DNA of 64,000 nucleotides from 20CM-2-55-15 sp964633285 (lineage in GTDB: Bacteria > Acidobacteriota > Terriglobia > 20CM-2-55-15): positions 62,001-126,000 of the forward strand of contig CAZWGA010000005.1 in NCBI GenBank assembly GCA_964633285.1, written 5' to 3'. Position 1 is the stretch's first letter. Each line of letters begins with the position of its first letter. This document shows, one piece after another, positions 53,213 through 61,347 of the stretch. The notes under the pieces were generated by a model, which worked only from the letters and a program-made list of their open reading frames with translations, had not been told where the DNA came from and made no database searches. Made by a program: the position numbers and the translations under genes.

Positions 53213-54715
53213 CTATCTTACTGTGATGCCTTCAACGCCGCCTAGTTTTCGCAGCAACTCGACGGTGCTCTCATGAGGAACCGGAAGCTGGCCAAAGACG
53301 GCCTTTCCCATGGCGACATCCAGCGGCGTGTGCCCTTGTTTCGTTTTGGCGTTCAGTTCCGCTCCATGGTCCACGAGAAACTGAACGATCGTATCCGCGC
53401 CTCGCGACGCGGCGCCGTGAAGCGCAGTCTCGCCTTTGGAGTTCGCTTCATGAATATCGAGACCCGCATTCATGGCGACTTTCAATGCTTCCAACGCTTC
53501 GCCTTCGGCGCCGCGCGTGTTCTTATCGCGATACCCGACGCCCGCCGCAAACATCAACGGGTTTCTGCCGTCTTTCGTTGTCAGCCGGGCATCGGCTCCT
53601 TTTGCGAGCAGGAGCTTCATGACTTCGGCGTCACCGGCTCTTGCGGCGCGCATCAGAGGAGTTGTTCCGGGGCCAAGCGTAGTATCACCTGCGTCCATCC
53701 CGCTTCGGCCGGGAAGGGGGGCCGTTAGCGCGACGTCGAGTTTCGCGCCGCGATCGATCAGTTGTTTCACGATGTCCATGCTCGGCAAGGCATCTTCCCC
53801 TTTTCGGTTCGGAAGCGTGGACCAGTCTTCATTTCGAATATCGACGATGGCATACAGCGCCGTACGGCCGTATCCTCCGGCCACATTGGGATCGGCGCCG
53901 CGATCGATCAGGAATCTGGCCAACGAGTACTGCTTGTTCATGATCGCGACAACCAGTGCCGTCGTGTTATCCACATCGCCGTAATTGATATCGACACCGG
54001 CATCGAGCATCGCGCGCGCAGACTCGATGTCTCCTTCACGCGCGGCAAAAGAAAGCGCGGAAAAGCCTCCGCGGGCAATCGGAGAAATGGACGAAGCCGC
54101 GCTCAGCTTCGGTGGTTTCGTTTCGCGATCGAACGAACGGACTTTCCAGTCGGCCTTGTGCTCCAGCAGAACCTTCACGACATCGGCATGACGTTCGGAA
54201 GCGGCCCACATCAAAGCCGTCTGGCCCTTGTAATTCTCGCGAGCGTTCACATCGGCACCGCGATCCAGAAGCATTTTGACAACTGGAGCATTGCCGGCGC
54301 GAGCCGCACTCATGAGGACCGTCTCGCCATCGGCTGTCGTGAGTGTCTTCGGATCGGCGCCGGCTTTCAACAACGCTTCGACCATCGCGGCGCTTCCCGA
54401 CGAAACCGCTTCCGACAAAGGCGTCGCGCCATAGCGGTTGACCGCTTTCGCGTTGGCGCCGGCACGAAGCAACATATCGACAAGTTCGTTGTCGTTCCAA
54501 TGCGCGGCCCAATGAAGTGCCGTTGTGCCGTCCGGTTGCGCGGCATTCACATCGGCGCGTTGTTTGATAAGAGCGCGAAGCGCTTCCCGGTCCTTTTGCT
54601 GAGCCGCATCTGCAGCATTGGGAATCGCGGCATGGGCAGCCGCGCTGACAACGGTGCAAAGTAACGCGAGCCTAACGTTTTTCCAGAACGACACCACATT
54701 TCGCTTCGATCGCAT
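53213..54715 (-). CDS. secreted ankyrin-repeat protein
   Basis: 500 residues with a signal peptide. At least eight ankyrin repeats: DGTTALHWAAHWNDNELVDM, YGATPLSEAVSSGSAAMVEA, DGETVLMSAARAGNAPVVKM, GQTALMWAASERHADVVKVL, FSALSFAAREGDIESARAML, PLMRAARAGDAEVMKLLLAK and GETALHGAASRGADTIVQFL. Its ATG directly follows the TAA of the DUF1552 gene (TAAATG). It binds partner proteins in the periplasm or on the cell surface; the partner may be the DUF1552 or DUF1592 product. Confidence 0.92.
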   Translation of the reverse strand: MRSKRNVVSFWKNVRLALLCTVVSAAAHAAIPNAADAAQQKDREALRALIKQRADVNAAQPDGTTALHWAAHWNDNELVDMLLRAGANAKAVNRYGATPLSEAVSSGSAAMVEALLKAGADPKTLTTADGETVLMSAARAGNAPVVKMLLDRGADVNARENYKGQTALMWAASERHADVVKVLLEHKADWKVRSFDRETKPPKLSAASSISPIARGGFSALSFAAREGDIESARAMLDAGVDINYGDVDNTTALVVAIMNKQYSLARFLIDRGADPNVAGGYGRTALYAIVDIRNEDWSTLPNRKGEDALPSMDIVKQLIDRGAKLDVALTAPLPGRSGMDAGDTTLGPGTTPLMRAARAGDAEVMKLLLAKGADARLTTKDGRNPLMFAAGVGYRDKNTRGAEGEALEALKVAMNAGLDIHEANSKGETALHGAASRGADTIVQFLVDHGAELNAKTKQGHTPLDVAMGKAVFGQLPVPHESTVELLRKLGGVEGITVR

Positions 54716-56065
54716 TTATACCTCCGGCAAGAATCCCGTACTGTCCCCCACGCTTTCCTGCGGGATACCGGCCTTGTCCAGAATCGTCATCAATAGATTC
54801 GCCATGGGCGTTTTCTCGGGATACTTGAGATGGCGCCCGCCCTTCATTCGTCCGGCGGCGCCTCCGGCAACCAGAATCGGCAGCGGCCCATGATTGTGAA
54901 TGTTGCTGTTGCTCATGGCGCCGCCGTAGAGGATCAGCGAATGATCGAGGAGCGTGCCATCGCCATCCGGTGTGTTCTTCAATCGCTCGAGAATGTGCGA
55001 GAAAAGCAGCACGTGATACGTATTGATCTTCGTCAGAACATCCAGCCGCGCGGGATTGTTCTGATGATGCGACGCCGGATGAAACGCCTCGGATATCCCC
55101 AGCTTCGGGAACGTGCGGTAGCTGACTTCCCGCGCCATCATGAATGTCGAAATACGCGTAATGTTGGCCTGAAATGCCAGGGCCATCAGATCGAACATCA
55201 ACTTCGTGTGCTCTTCGTGATCGTCCGGAACGCCGCTCGGCGTCGCCGGCACGGCAAGAGTGGAGTTGCTGCTCTGCTTCTCCGAAAGCTGAATGCGCCG
55301 CTCGATCTCCCGGACCGTATCGAGATACTCGGCGACGCGATTGCGATCATTGGCGCCCAGCGTCCCTTGCAGACGGCGGATCTGCCCGGTGACCGCATCG
55401 AGAATGCTTCGCTGCGTTTCAATGCGCCGCAGCCTCTCTGCAGCCGTTGAGCCGTCTCCGAACATACGGTCGAAGACCACACGCGGATTGATTTCCATCG
55501 GCATCGGCGTGGTCGGTGTGCGCCAGGAAATCGTGTTCATATACGTACAACTGAAACCCACGTCACACGATCCCACCAGGCCGCTGTAGTCCTCGATCGC
55601 AAGTTCCAGTGAAGGCAGCAACGTATCCTGACCGATTTTTTCCGCCGCGATCTGATCGATTGTGGTGCCTGCAAGAATATCGGCGCCGTCGGTTCGCTTC
55701 GGATGAACGCCGTTCAGATAGACCGCCGGACATCTCGTATGATCGCCGCCGTTGTCTCCGGGACCCTGAGGGCCTGCCATCTGATGGGCCAGATTGCTGA
55801 TGACAACGACATGATCTTTGTATGGCTCGAGGGGCGCCAGGATCGGAGACAGTTTCAGCGCGCCAACTTCCGCGGGCGTCCAGTTCGCCATGACGGCGCC
55901 GTGAGGCATGAAGCACAGCCCGAGATGAATCTTCGGATTAGCCGCGGTTTTCGCAATCGGTGTCTGTGCGGGCACCATGGACTCCAGCAGCGGAAGCGAC
56001 AACCCCACGCCCATGCCGCGGATAAACGTTCTGCGGGAGAGGTGCTTCTTCGTGATGAAACTCAT
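54716..56065 (-). CDS. DUF1552 protein, Tat-exported
   Basis: 449 residues from the ATG at 56065, which overlaps the DUF1592 stop (ATGA) with AGGAGG just upstream. N-terminus HLSRRTFIRGMGVGLSLPLL is a twin-arginine signal. The core follows DUF1552: HLGLCFMPHGAVMANWTPAE, PYKDHVVVISNLAHQMAG, GSCDVGFSCTYMNTISWRTP and NNPARLDVLTKINTYHVLLF; GNGDHT-like acidic residues (GGDHTRCPAVYLNG) are kept. DUF1552 genes always accompany DUF1592/1588 genes; the function is unproven. A long frame upstream to 56356 is only antisense overlap. Confidence 0.92.
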   Translation of the reverse strand: MSFITKKHLSRRTFIRGMGVGLSLPLLESMVPAQTPIAKTAANPKIHLGLCFMPHGAVMANWTPAEVGALKLSPILAPLEPYKDHVVVISNLAHQMAGPQGPGDNGGDHTRCPAVYLNGVHPKRTDGADILAGTTIDQIAAEKIGQDTLLPSLELAIEDYSGLVGSCDVGFSCTYMNTISWRTPTTPMPMEINPRVVFDRMFGDGSTAAERLRRIETQRSILDAVTGQIRRLQGTLGANDRNRVAEYLDTVREIERRIQLSEKQSSNSTLAVPATPSGVPDDHEEHTKLMFDLMALAFQANITRISTFMMAREVSYRTFPKLGISEAFHPASHHQNNPARLDVLTKINTYHVLLFSHILERLKNTPDGDGTLLDHSLILYGGAMSNSNIHNHGPLPILVAGGAAGRMKGGRHLKYPEKTPMANLLMTILDKAGIPQESVGDSTGFLPEV

Positions 56066-58449
56066 CGAACCTCCTTCATCTGAAACGGCGCGCTCTTCAC
56101 GATTCCCAGGACGATTGAAGAAAACCGGTAGTCGCGAGTCTTCGCATCCTGAACGACCTTTCGCACGGCCGGCATATCGTAATATTCGATGCCTCGCCCG
56201 AGCGCGTAGGTCAGCATTTTCTCCGTCATGACTCCAGTAAAGATTTGCGGCTGAGCGGCGAGTGCCTTCCGCAGTCCCACAACACCGTCGAGACTTGCAC
56301 CGTTGAAGAGTGTGCCGGACGGATCGATCCGGGCACCATCTTCCGTGGTTCGCCATCGCCCGACGCCGTCAAAGTTTTCCAGCGCGAAACCGATGGGATC
56401 CATCTGCTTGTGACACCCCGCGCAAACCGTATCCGCACGGTGCCGCTCCATTCGCTCGCGCAGTGAAAGAACTCTCCCGTCGGTGGAACTGTCCTGAAGC
56501 GGCGGCACGTTCGGCGGAGGCGGTTGCGGAGGAACTCCAAGCAGATTGGTGAGAATCCACTTTCCGCGTTCGACGGGCGAAGTCCGGTTGGGATAAGACG
56601 TCACGGTCAAGATGCTCGCCTGTCCGAGAAGCCCGCGGCGGGCTTCGTTCGCAACGTTCACGCGGCGGAACTGGCTTCCATACACATTGGGAATTCCATA
56701 ATGTCTCGCAAGCCGCTCGTTCACGAACGTGTAATCCGCATTCAGCAGATCCAAAACACTGCGATCCTCGCGCATGATGCTCTCGAAGAAAAGCGTGGTT
56801 TCCTCTTTCATTGCTTGGCGCAGATTGTCGTCGAAATCCGGAAACGCCTGGAGGTCGGGTCCGGAGTTCTTGAGATTCCGCAGATGCAGCCATTGCTCGG
56901 CGAAGTTGGAGATCAGCGATTTGGACCGGGGGTCCGCCAGCATCCGCTTGACCTGCTGCTCGAGCACGATGGGATCTTTCAATTTGCCCTGCGCCGCCAG
57001 CGTCAGCAGAGCATCATCGGGAATACTGCTCCAGAGAAAGAACGAAAGACGCGAAGCGATGGCGAGATCGTCAAGATGATAGACGGCGTTTGCCGCAAGG
57101 TTCGATGGATCGGCTTCAAATCGAATGAGGAACTCGGGACTCGCCAGAATGAATTGCAGCGCGGATTCGATTCCTCGCTCGAAGCTTCCGTTTCCGGAGC
57201 GGCCTCGCGAGTAGAACTCCATGAAGGCGCCCAGCGTGGCTTTTTCAATCGGCCGCCGGTAAGCCAGCCGCCCAAGCGTCGAAAGGATTTTGCTCGCACA
57301 AGCCTGCTCGTCAGCGGCGGCGCCCGCGGGTTTGCAAATAAAAACTTTTCGGCGCGAAGCGGTATCGCCCGCGCCCGTTGCGGCGAAGGGCCCTTCGATG
57401 GTCACGCGATCCATCGAAGGATCGCCCATGATGTCGAGGCCATCGATGGTTGTCCGGATGAACGGCTTGATCATGTCGTCGCGTGGGGCATGGCTCTTCA
57501 GGACGGTCGTGGCCCAGATCGCGTGCGTACCCGCTTTCACAGGCATTCGGATCGTGAGGCGTTGATCGAGATCGGCTCCAAAAGTGCCCGGGTTTTCCGC
57601 CATCTTCAGGAAATCTTCGCGGCCGCCTGCCGTTACGAGTTTCAACCGGATGCCATCCATGGCGACTTCAATCTGGTGCGGATCTTCCATCCCTCGCATC
57701 AGGTCGAACGTGTTGCGCCAGAGCCGCACTTTGATCGTGTATTCGCCGTCGAGAGGAAAATTGTGGTGAACCAGAATGCCGCCGCGAGTGCCCGGCGGCA
57801 GTCCTTCAATATGCTCGTCCTGCGACAAGTCCGGACGCACGCGATACACCGATGTCGCCGGCGCAATGTCGGGATTGCCGACAGCGATCCGGCTGATATT
57901 CCACGATGCCGACAGGTACCGTTCCATCAGGGAAGGTGAAACAGTCAAGACGTCGGCGATGTTGTCGAAACCGCTGCTCTCGTCGTCCGGCGGAAGCAGC
58001 GCCGCCGCGTCGATATACAGCGCGAGAAGATCCCGAATCGCATTTGCGTATTCCGCGCGATTCAACCGATGCATAACCGTGCGGCCCGGCCGGGGCTTTG
58101 CCGCCGCGGCACGATCCAGGGAGGTTTCAAGGAATCCGGCAAACGCATCGAGCTGTGCTGGATCAGGCCGTCGAGCTCCGGGAGGTGGCATCATCCCGGC
58201 CCGAACTTTTCGAATCACTTTTTCCCAGGTTTCCGCGCCTTTCGGAACATCGCCGAGGTCGGCTTTTTCAAGAGACAGACCGCCCGTTCGCGCTTTGTCG
58301 GAATGACAGGTAACGCAATAAGTGTTAATGACGGCGGCAGGTTCCAGCGGCGCCTTTGCCGTGGGCTGCTGAACGGCAACCGTGGGACCGCCTGAAAATG
58401 CAGCAATGAACGCGGCCGTCATGACGAACAGAACCCGTCGAACCAACAA
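56062..58449 (-). CDS. DUF1592/DUF1588-type secreted cytochrome-like protein
   Basis: 795 residues with a signal peptide. N-terminal cytochrome c-like segment with CVTCH (Cys 45, 48, His 49), then the usual chain: DUF1587 (VMHRLNRAEYANAIRDLLAL), DUF1595 (RLAYRRPIEKATLGAFMEFY), DUF1592 (FFLWSSIPDDALLTLAAQGK), DUF1588 (PVERGKWILTNLLGVPPQPP) and DUF1585 (EKMLTYALGRGIEYYD). A second haem site CAGCH precedes MDPIGFALENFDGVGRWRT. Such proteins are common in Planctomycetes and Acidobacteriota and are thought to work in extracytoplasmic degradation of organic matter. First gene of the four-gene reverse unit. Confidence 0.93.
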   Translation of the reverse strand: MLVRRVLFVMTAAFIAAFSGGPTVAVQQPTAKAPLEPAAVINTYCVTCHSDKARTGGLSLEKADLGDVPKGAETWEKVIRKVRAGMMPPPGARRPDPAQLDAFAGFLETSLDRAAAAKPRPGRTVMHRLNRAEYANAIRDLLALYIDAAALLPPDDESSGFDNIADVLTVSPSLMERYLSASWNISRIAVGNPDIAPATSVYRVRPDLSQDEHIEGLPPGTRGGILVHHNFPLDGEYTIKVRLWRNTFDLMRGMEDPHQIEVAMDGIRLKLVTAGGREDFLKMAENPGTFGADLDQRLTIRMPVKAGTHAIWATTVLKSHAPRDDMIKPFIRTTIDGLDIMGDPSMDRVTIEGPFAATGAGDTASRRKVFICKPAGAAADEQACASKILSTLGRLAYRRPIEKATLGAFMEFYSRGRSGNGSFERGIESALQFILASPEFLIRFEADPSNLAANAVYHLDDLAIASRLSFFLWSSIPDDALLTLAAQGKLKDPIVLEQQVKRMLADPRSKSLISNFAEQWLHLRNLKNSGPDLQAFPDFDDNLRQAMKEETTLFFESIMREDRSVLDLLNADYTFVNERLARHYGIPNVYGSQFRRVNVANEARRGLLGQASILTVTSYPNRTSPVERGKWILTNLLGVPPQPPPPNVPPLQDSSTDGRVLSLRERMERHRADTVCAGCHKQMDPIGFALENFDGVGRWRTTEDGARIDPSGTLFNGASLDGVVGLRKALAAQPQIFTGVMTEKMLTYALGRGIEYYDMPAVRKVVQDAKTRDYRFSSIVLGIVKSAPFQMKEVR

Positions 58450-58532
58450 ACCCTCCTGATTCGGCCAAGTATATTGGTTTTGCGGCCAATACTGATGCCC
58501 AAACTTCTAATCGCGCTCGATCCCGCTCGGAA

Positions 58533-58940
58533 TCAGGAACCCGGTGCCCAGACAGCCACCCCGGCGGCTCGACACGCCATCGACAGCCTCAGGTCGTACG
58601 TGACGATGGCAGCCAGATCCGCCTTTAATGAAAGGGCACTTGCCAGATGAATAGCATCCAGAGAACGCATCGAATTGGGAGTGAGCAAGGCAGCGCTGTC
58701 CAGGATTCTTCGATCGACAGCGATCAGTCCGATACGGTCCAGCGCGTTTTGTCCTCGCCGAAACTGCCTGGGCGTGGCATTAGCCCTCCGCAATGCCCGC
58801 AGCACTTCCGTTCGAGCCAGTTCGCTCGAAACACGAAGCGGCCAGTCGTTTAAGAATTGGAACAGCGCGCCGCTTTCAGGTTCGGGCACGACCAATTTCA
58901 GAATCGCGGATGAATCGAGGTAGAGGAGCCTGTCGTTCAG
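58533..58940 (-). CDS. PIN-domain toxin (VapC-like) with probable CTG start
   Basis: About 135 residues. The frame reads NDRLLYLDSSAILKLVVPEP, so the PIN core strand (LYLDSSAILKL) lies upstream of the first ATG/GTG start; the only credible initiation is a CTG at 58938-58940 that overlaps the antitoxin stop (CTGA). The centre and end show acidic residues of PIN ribonucleases (LARTEVLRALRRANA, SLDAIHLASALSLKADLAAI, TYDLRL). A GTG start at 58895 would cut off the first catalytic Asp. Type II toxin; Phd-like antitoxin upstream. Confidence 0.8.
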   Translation of the reverse strand: MNDRLLYLDSSAILKLVVPEPESGALFQFLNDWPLRVSSELARTEVLRALRRANATPRQFRRGQNALDRIGLIAVDRRILDSAALLTPNSMRSLDAIHLASALSLKADLAAIVTYDLRLSMACRAAGVAVWAPGS

Positions 58941-59221
58941 AATCGGTCCTTGCGAAGTTCTTCAAGCGCCCTGGATGCGCGCGACGAACTGCGTCCCCGA
59001 GGTGGTCCCAGTTTGAGCAAATCGTCCTGAGCGGGGATGAGACGTCCCTCACGGACAAGGCGATCAATCGGGGACTCATCCTCTCGCAATGGCACCAGTG
59101 CGGCGACCGTCCGCCCCCGTTCCGTGACCCGCAGTTTGTGTCCGGCTGCAACACGCCGGAGATAAACACTGAGGTTCTGACGAAGTTCCCGTACCCCTAC
59201 GCTGTTCGAATCTTTGTGCAT
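58937..59221 (-). CDS. Phd/YefM-type antitoxin
   Basis: 94 residues: MHKDSNSVGVRELRQNLSVY, then LRRVAAGHKLRVTERGRTVA and ALVPL, the standard Phd/YefM DNA-binding fold. The C-terminal tail (DRLVREGRLIPAQDDLLKLG) would bind the toxin. The stop overlaps the toxin's CTG start. Direct repeats at 59221-59239 are the likely operator. Confidence 0.88.
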   Translation of the reverse strand: MHKDSNSVGVRELRQNLSVYLRRVAAGHKLRVTERGRTVAALVPLREDESPIDRLVREGRLIPAQDDLLKLGPPRGRSSSRASRALEELRKDRF

Positions 59222-59239
59222 GTAGCACAGTGTAGCACA
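59221..59239. promoter_or_regulatory. direct repeats at the Phd/VapC start
   Basis: TGTAGCACA occurs at 59221-59229 and 59231-59239 (10-bp period), touching the antitoxin ATG. On the coding strand the second copy reads TGCTACACT, a good extended -10 box, so the operon promoter and operator overlap almost at the start codon. This suggests an autoregulated, near-leaderless transcript. Confidence 0.45.
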
Positions 59240-59348
59240 TCGAAGTTTCCATTGTTCGTTTCAGGTTTGTGTTGCCTTACGCGGACTCCCTAAGCCTGGC
59301 CGTTGAGAGCGAGCCCGTGTTATAGAGTACGGTGGTCGAGTACATTGA

Positions 59349-59585
59349 ATGCCCACAATCCAGGACATTCCGGGACCGTACCGCATCTACTTCTATAGCT
59401 TCGATTGCAATGAAGCGCCGCACGTTCATGTTCGTCGGGAACGAATGACGTGTAAGTTTTGGCTTGTGCCAATCGAGCTTGCAGACAATCACGGCTTCAG
59501 CGCTCGCGAGCTAAATCAAATCCGTGCGATCATTGAACGAGAATTGAGCAAAATCCTGGAGGCTTGGAATGAGCATTGCGGTTAA
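59349..59585 (+). CDS. DUF4160 protein
   Basis: 78 residues: MPTIQDIPGPYRIYFYSFDC, then NEAPHVHVRRERMTCKFWLV and PIELADNHGFSARELNQIRA. The HVHV segment and the closing helix are the DUF4160 pattern. It overlaps the DUF2442 gene by 17 bases; such pairs are widely suspected to be a toxin-antitoxin-like module. No clear Shine-Dalgarno. First gene of the candidate integron cassette region. Confidence 0.88.
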   Translation: MPTIQDIPGPYRIYFYSFDCNEAPHVHVRRERMTCKFWLVPIELADNHGFSARELNQIRAIIERELSKILEAWNEHCG

Positions 59586-59829
59586 CACTGATGCTCGAGT
59601 TAAGACCGTAATTGTTACAAATGATCTGATTACGTTTCATCTCGTCGATGGGCGAGTGATCAGTGTTCCGTTGGTATGGTCGTGGCGACTCAGTGAGGCT
59701 ACGCCTGATCAACGCAACAATTATGAAATCATCGGTGATGGCCAGGGAGTGCATTGGCCCGACGTCGACGAAGACCTGAGTGTTGCGGGTATGTTTAGCG
59801 GTGTCCCCGCCCGCCGACCGAAGAAATAG
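59569..59829 (+). CDS. DUF2442 protein
   Basis: 86 residues: VKTVIVTNDLITFHLVDGRV, then ISVPLVWSWRLSEATPDQRN and IGDGQGVHWPDVDEDLSVAG, which is the DUF2442 pattern (DG-R-I-x-VPL-x-W and a final W-P-D-x-D-x-D). It overlaps the DUF4160 gene. A candidate attC site begins six bases after its stop, as expected for a gene cassette. Confidence 0.9.
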   Translation: MSIAVNTDARVKTVIVTNDLITFHLVDGRVISVPLVWSWRLSEATPDQRNNYEIIGDGQGVHWPDVDEDLSVAGMFSGVPARRPKK

Positions 59830-59834
59830 CCGCC

Positions 59835-59930
59835 GGCTAACAAATGCACCCGACAAGCCGCGCAAGCGATTCCCGGCCGATTGTAATCGCTGACGGCGGG
59901 GAGGGCGGGTTAAGCGCAAAGCCGTTCGGA
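59835..59930 (+). other. candidate integron attC site 1
   Basis: 96 bp: R''-like GGCTAAC (59835-59841), L''-like CCCGAC (59849-59854), L'-like GGCGGGTTAAGCGC (59904 onward), R'-like GTTCGGA (59924-59930; consensus GTTRRRY has one mismatch). ACCCG(a)C pairs with GCGGGT leaving one bulged A at the canonical place, and a second stem AGCGATT/AATCGCT (59865-59871, 59885-59891) closes the hairpin. The order and polarity (site 3' of the gene on the same strand) fit a gene cassette. Confidence 0.55.
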
Positions 59931-59944
59931 GGACAGTCAGCATT

Positions 59945-60430
59945 ATGAGGTTACATCCTCACAGGTGGGTGCTCTTTGCAGTAGGGTTCTGCGTTGGGCA
60001 TTTCGCATTTTGGATCTTCCTTTTGGTACGCGACATCGCACTCAGTCCGCGTGGTGGTCGCGACGTTGATATGGGGATACTTGGCACCGTTGTCATCGCG
60101 TTGTTCCTGGGTCCACTCACAGGTGTGATGATTACGATCGGTTATGCACTCATCGACAGCGTCGTATCGGTCAGTAGAAATCAGCCTTCTTTCTGGCGTT
60201 ACGATTCGATCGTCGCCGGTCTCATGGCGGCGGTAGCATTGTTCATCGGCATGTCACTTCGTGAAACGTTACCAAAGCTCTCGAACAATCTTGCGAATTC
60301 CTACCTCGGCGGAGGACGGGATTTCAGCTTGGCTTGGGGACCACTAGTATTGGGCGGCTTGTCCGGAGCGCTAACTTGGGTGATCGGAGGTTTCATCAGT
60401 AAGGGCGTGAGCGGTGCCAGGAGCGGATAG
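59945..60430 (+). CDS. small membrane protein of unknown function
   Basis: 161 residues with about four membrane spans (WVLFAVGFCVGHFAFWIFLL, GTVVIALFLGPLTGVMITIG, DSIVAGLMAAVALFIGMSLR, LAWGPLVLGGLSGALTWVIG). I recognise no family. GGAGG lies 12 bases before the ATG. It fills one unit between two candidate attC sites, so it reads as a single-gene cassette. Confidence 0.75.
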   Translation: MRLHPHRWVLFAVGFCVGHFAFWIFLLVRDIALSPRGGRDVDMGILGTVVIALFLGPLTGVMITIGYALIDSVVSVSRNQPSFWRYDSIVAGLMAAVALFIGMSLRETLPKLSNNLANSYLGGGRDFSLAWGPLVLGGLSGALTWVIGGFISKGVSGARSG

Positions 60431-60433
60431 GCG

Positions 60434-60500
60434 GCCTACCAAGGGCCTGCAGCCGACGGTGCAAAGAACACGCCGCGGCTGAGCGGCAGAATCGTTATAC
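60434..60500 (+). other. candidate integron attC site 2
   Basis: 67 bp: R''-like GCCTACC (60434-60440), L'' AGCCGACG (60451-60458), L' CGCGGCTGAGC (60474 onward), R' GTTATAC (60494-60500). The left arm CAGCCG(a)CGG pairs with CCGCGGCTG, leaving the same bulged A seen in canonical attC sites (as in the aadA-type site with AGCCGaCG and CGCGGCT). GTTATAC also ends Vibrio repeat-type sites. It lies three bases past the membrane-protein stop. Confidence 0.6.
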
Positions 60501-60540
60501 CGACCGACAAGCAAACGAGATTCATCGGAGAAAGAACCTG

Positions 60541-61182
60541 ATGGCGAACGTTCTGTTCTTTATATCGGTGTCTTTGACATTTGGGCTGGGCTGGCAGACG
60601 ACTGGTACCCGATCAGTGCTGATCGAGGCACGCGATGGTGAGCCAACGTTGATTCTGACGGTTTCGATGGAGGCGGCTCTCCGCCGCTTCGATCCCCAAT
60701 TCCTAATTCGGCGACTAATTGATTACCCGCCTTACATGTGGCGCCGGGGGTGCACCTGGTCGGCCGAGTGCGCCAAAGCCCTCTATCGACTCAACTCGCG
60801 CGAGGCCCCATTTGCCGTCATCGGTGACTTCAACGGTGATGGGATACTGGATGTAGTTATGGATGGCGACAATCGAAGCAGCGGAAGAAGAGTAGTCCTG
60901 ATGTCGAGTCAGCAATCATTCACTGCAACTGAAATCGATTCACTCGTTCGAATCTCGAGTGACATCGAGTCTTCACGCTCCAATAAAGGCCCGATCCGAG
61001 GCTGGGAGGAAGGGATCGATGTCGGCCTGTCATGGGCAAAGCCTGGCACGTACCGCTCGGCCTACGAGTCTAAGCCCTTAGTGCTGAAGACAGATGCTTT
61101 CGTCGTGAGTTACTTCGAGAAGGCCTCAGTGCTGTACTACCTGCGCGATGGAAAATGGAACAACTTCACGCTTTCTGACTAA
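60541..61182 (+). CDS. secreted FG-GAP-like protein of unknown function
   Basis: 213 residues with an N-terminal hydrophobic signal (MANVLFFISVSLTFGLGWQ). Centre: VIGDFNGDGILDVVMDGDNR, a DFNGDGxxD calcium loop typical of FG-GAP/VCBS repeats. A Cys pair (GCTWSAECAKALY) may form a disulfide. Codon use is less G/C-biased than in the flanking housekeeping genes, as in a recently acquired cassette. No attC-like site follows its stop. Confidence 0.75.
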   Translation: MANVLFFISVSLTFGLGWQTTGTRSVLIEARDGEPTLILTVSMEAALRRFDPQFLIRRLIDYPPYMWRRGCTWSAECAKALYRLNSREAPFAVIGDFNGDGILDVVMDGDNRSSGRRVVLMSSQQSFTATEIDSLVRISSDIESSRSNKGPIRGWEEGIDVGLSWAKPGTYRSAYESKPLVLKTDAFVVSYFEKASVLYYLRDGKWNNFTLSD

Positions 61183-61347
61183 CGGCCGTCACGCACATCT
61201 CAGACAATCAACGATGAAGAACTGATAGCGACCAAGCGAGTGCCTTAGCATTCCGTCGCGGGGAACCTTTTGATTCCTGCCAACGTTCTTTAAGCAGCAA
61301 CGTCCATAGACCGACTGGAATGAACCTGACAATTTAGAGAGCGGATC

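Noticed and set aside
56524..57939. 471-residue forward frame
   Set aside because: It is antisense to the DUF1592 gene, has no recognisable motif, and the reverse-strand gene has complete domains.
59319..59325. GTTATAG as the R' core of a third attC site
   Set aside because: No matching left half or stem was found upstream, so only the 7-mer fits. It is mentioned as a possible boundary but not called.
61183..61347. A third attC site after the FG-GAP-like gene
   Set aside because: GACTAAC is present but no L'', L' or R' partners follow, so the array cannot be extended on this evidence.
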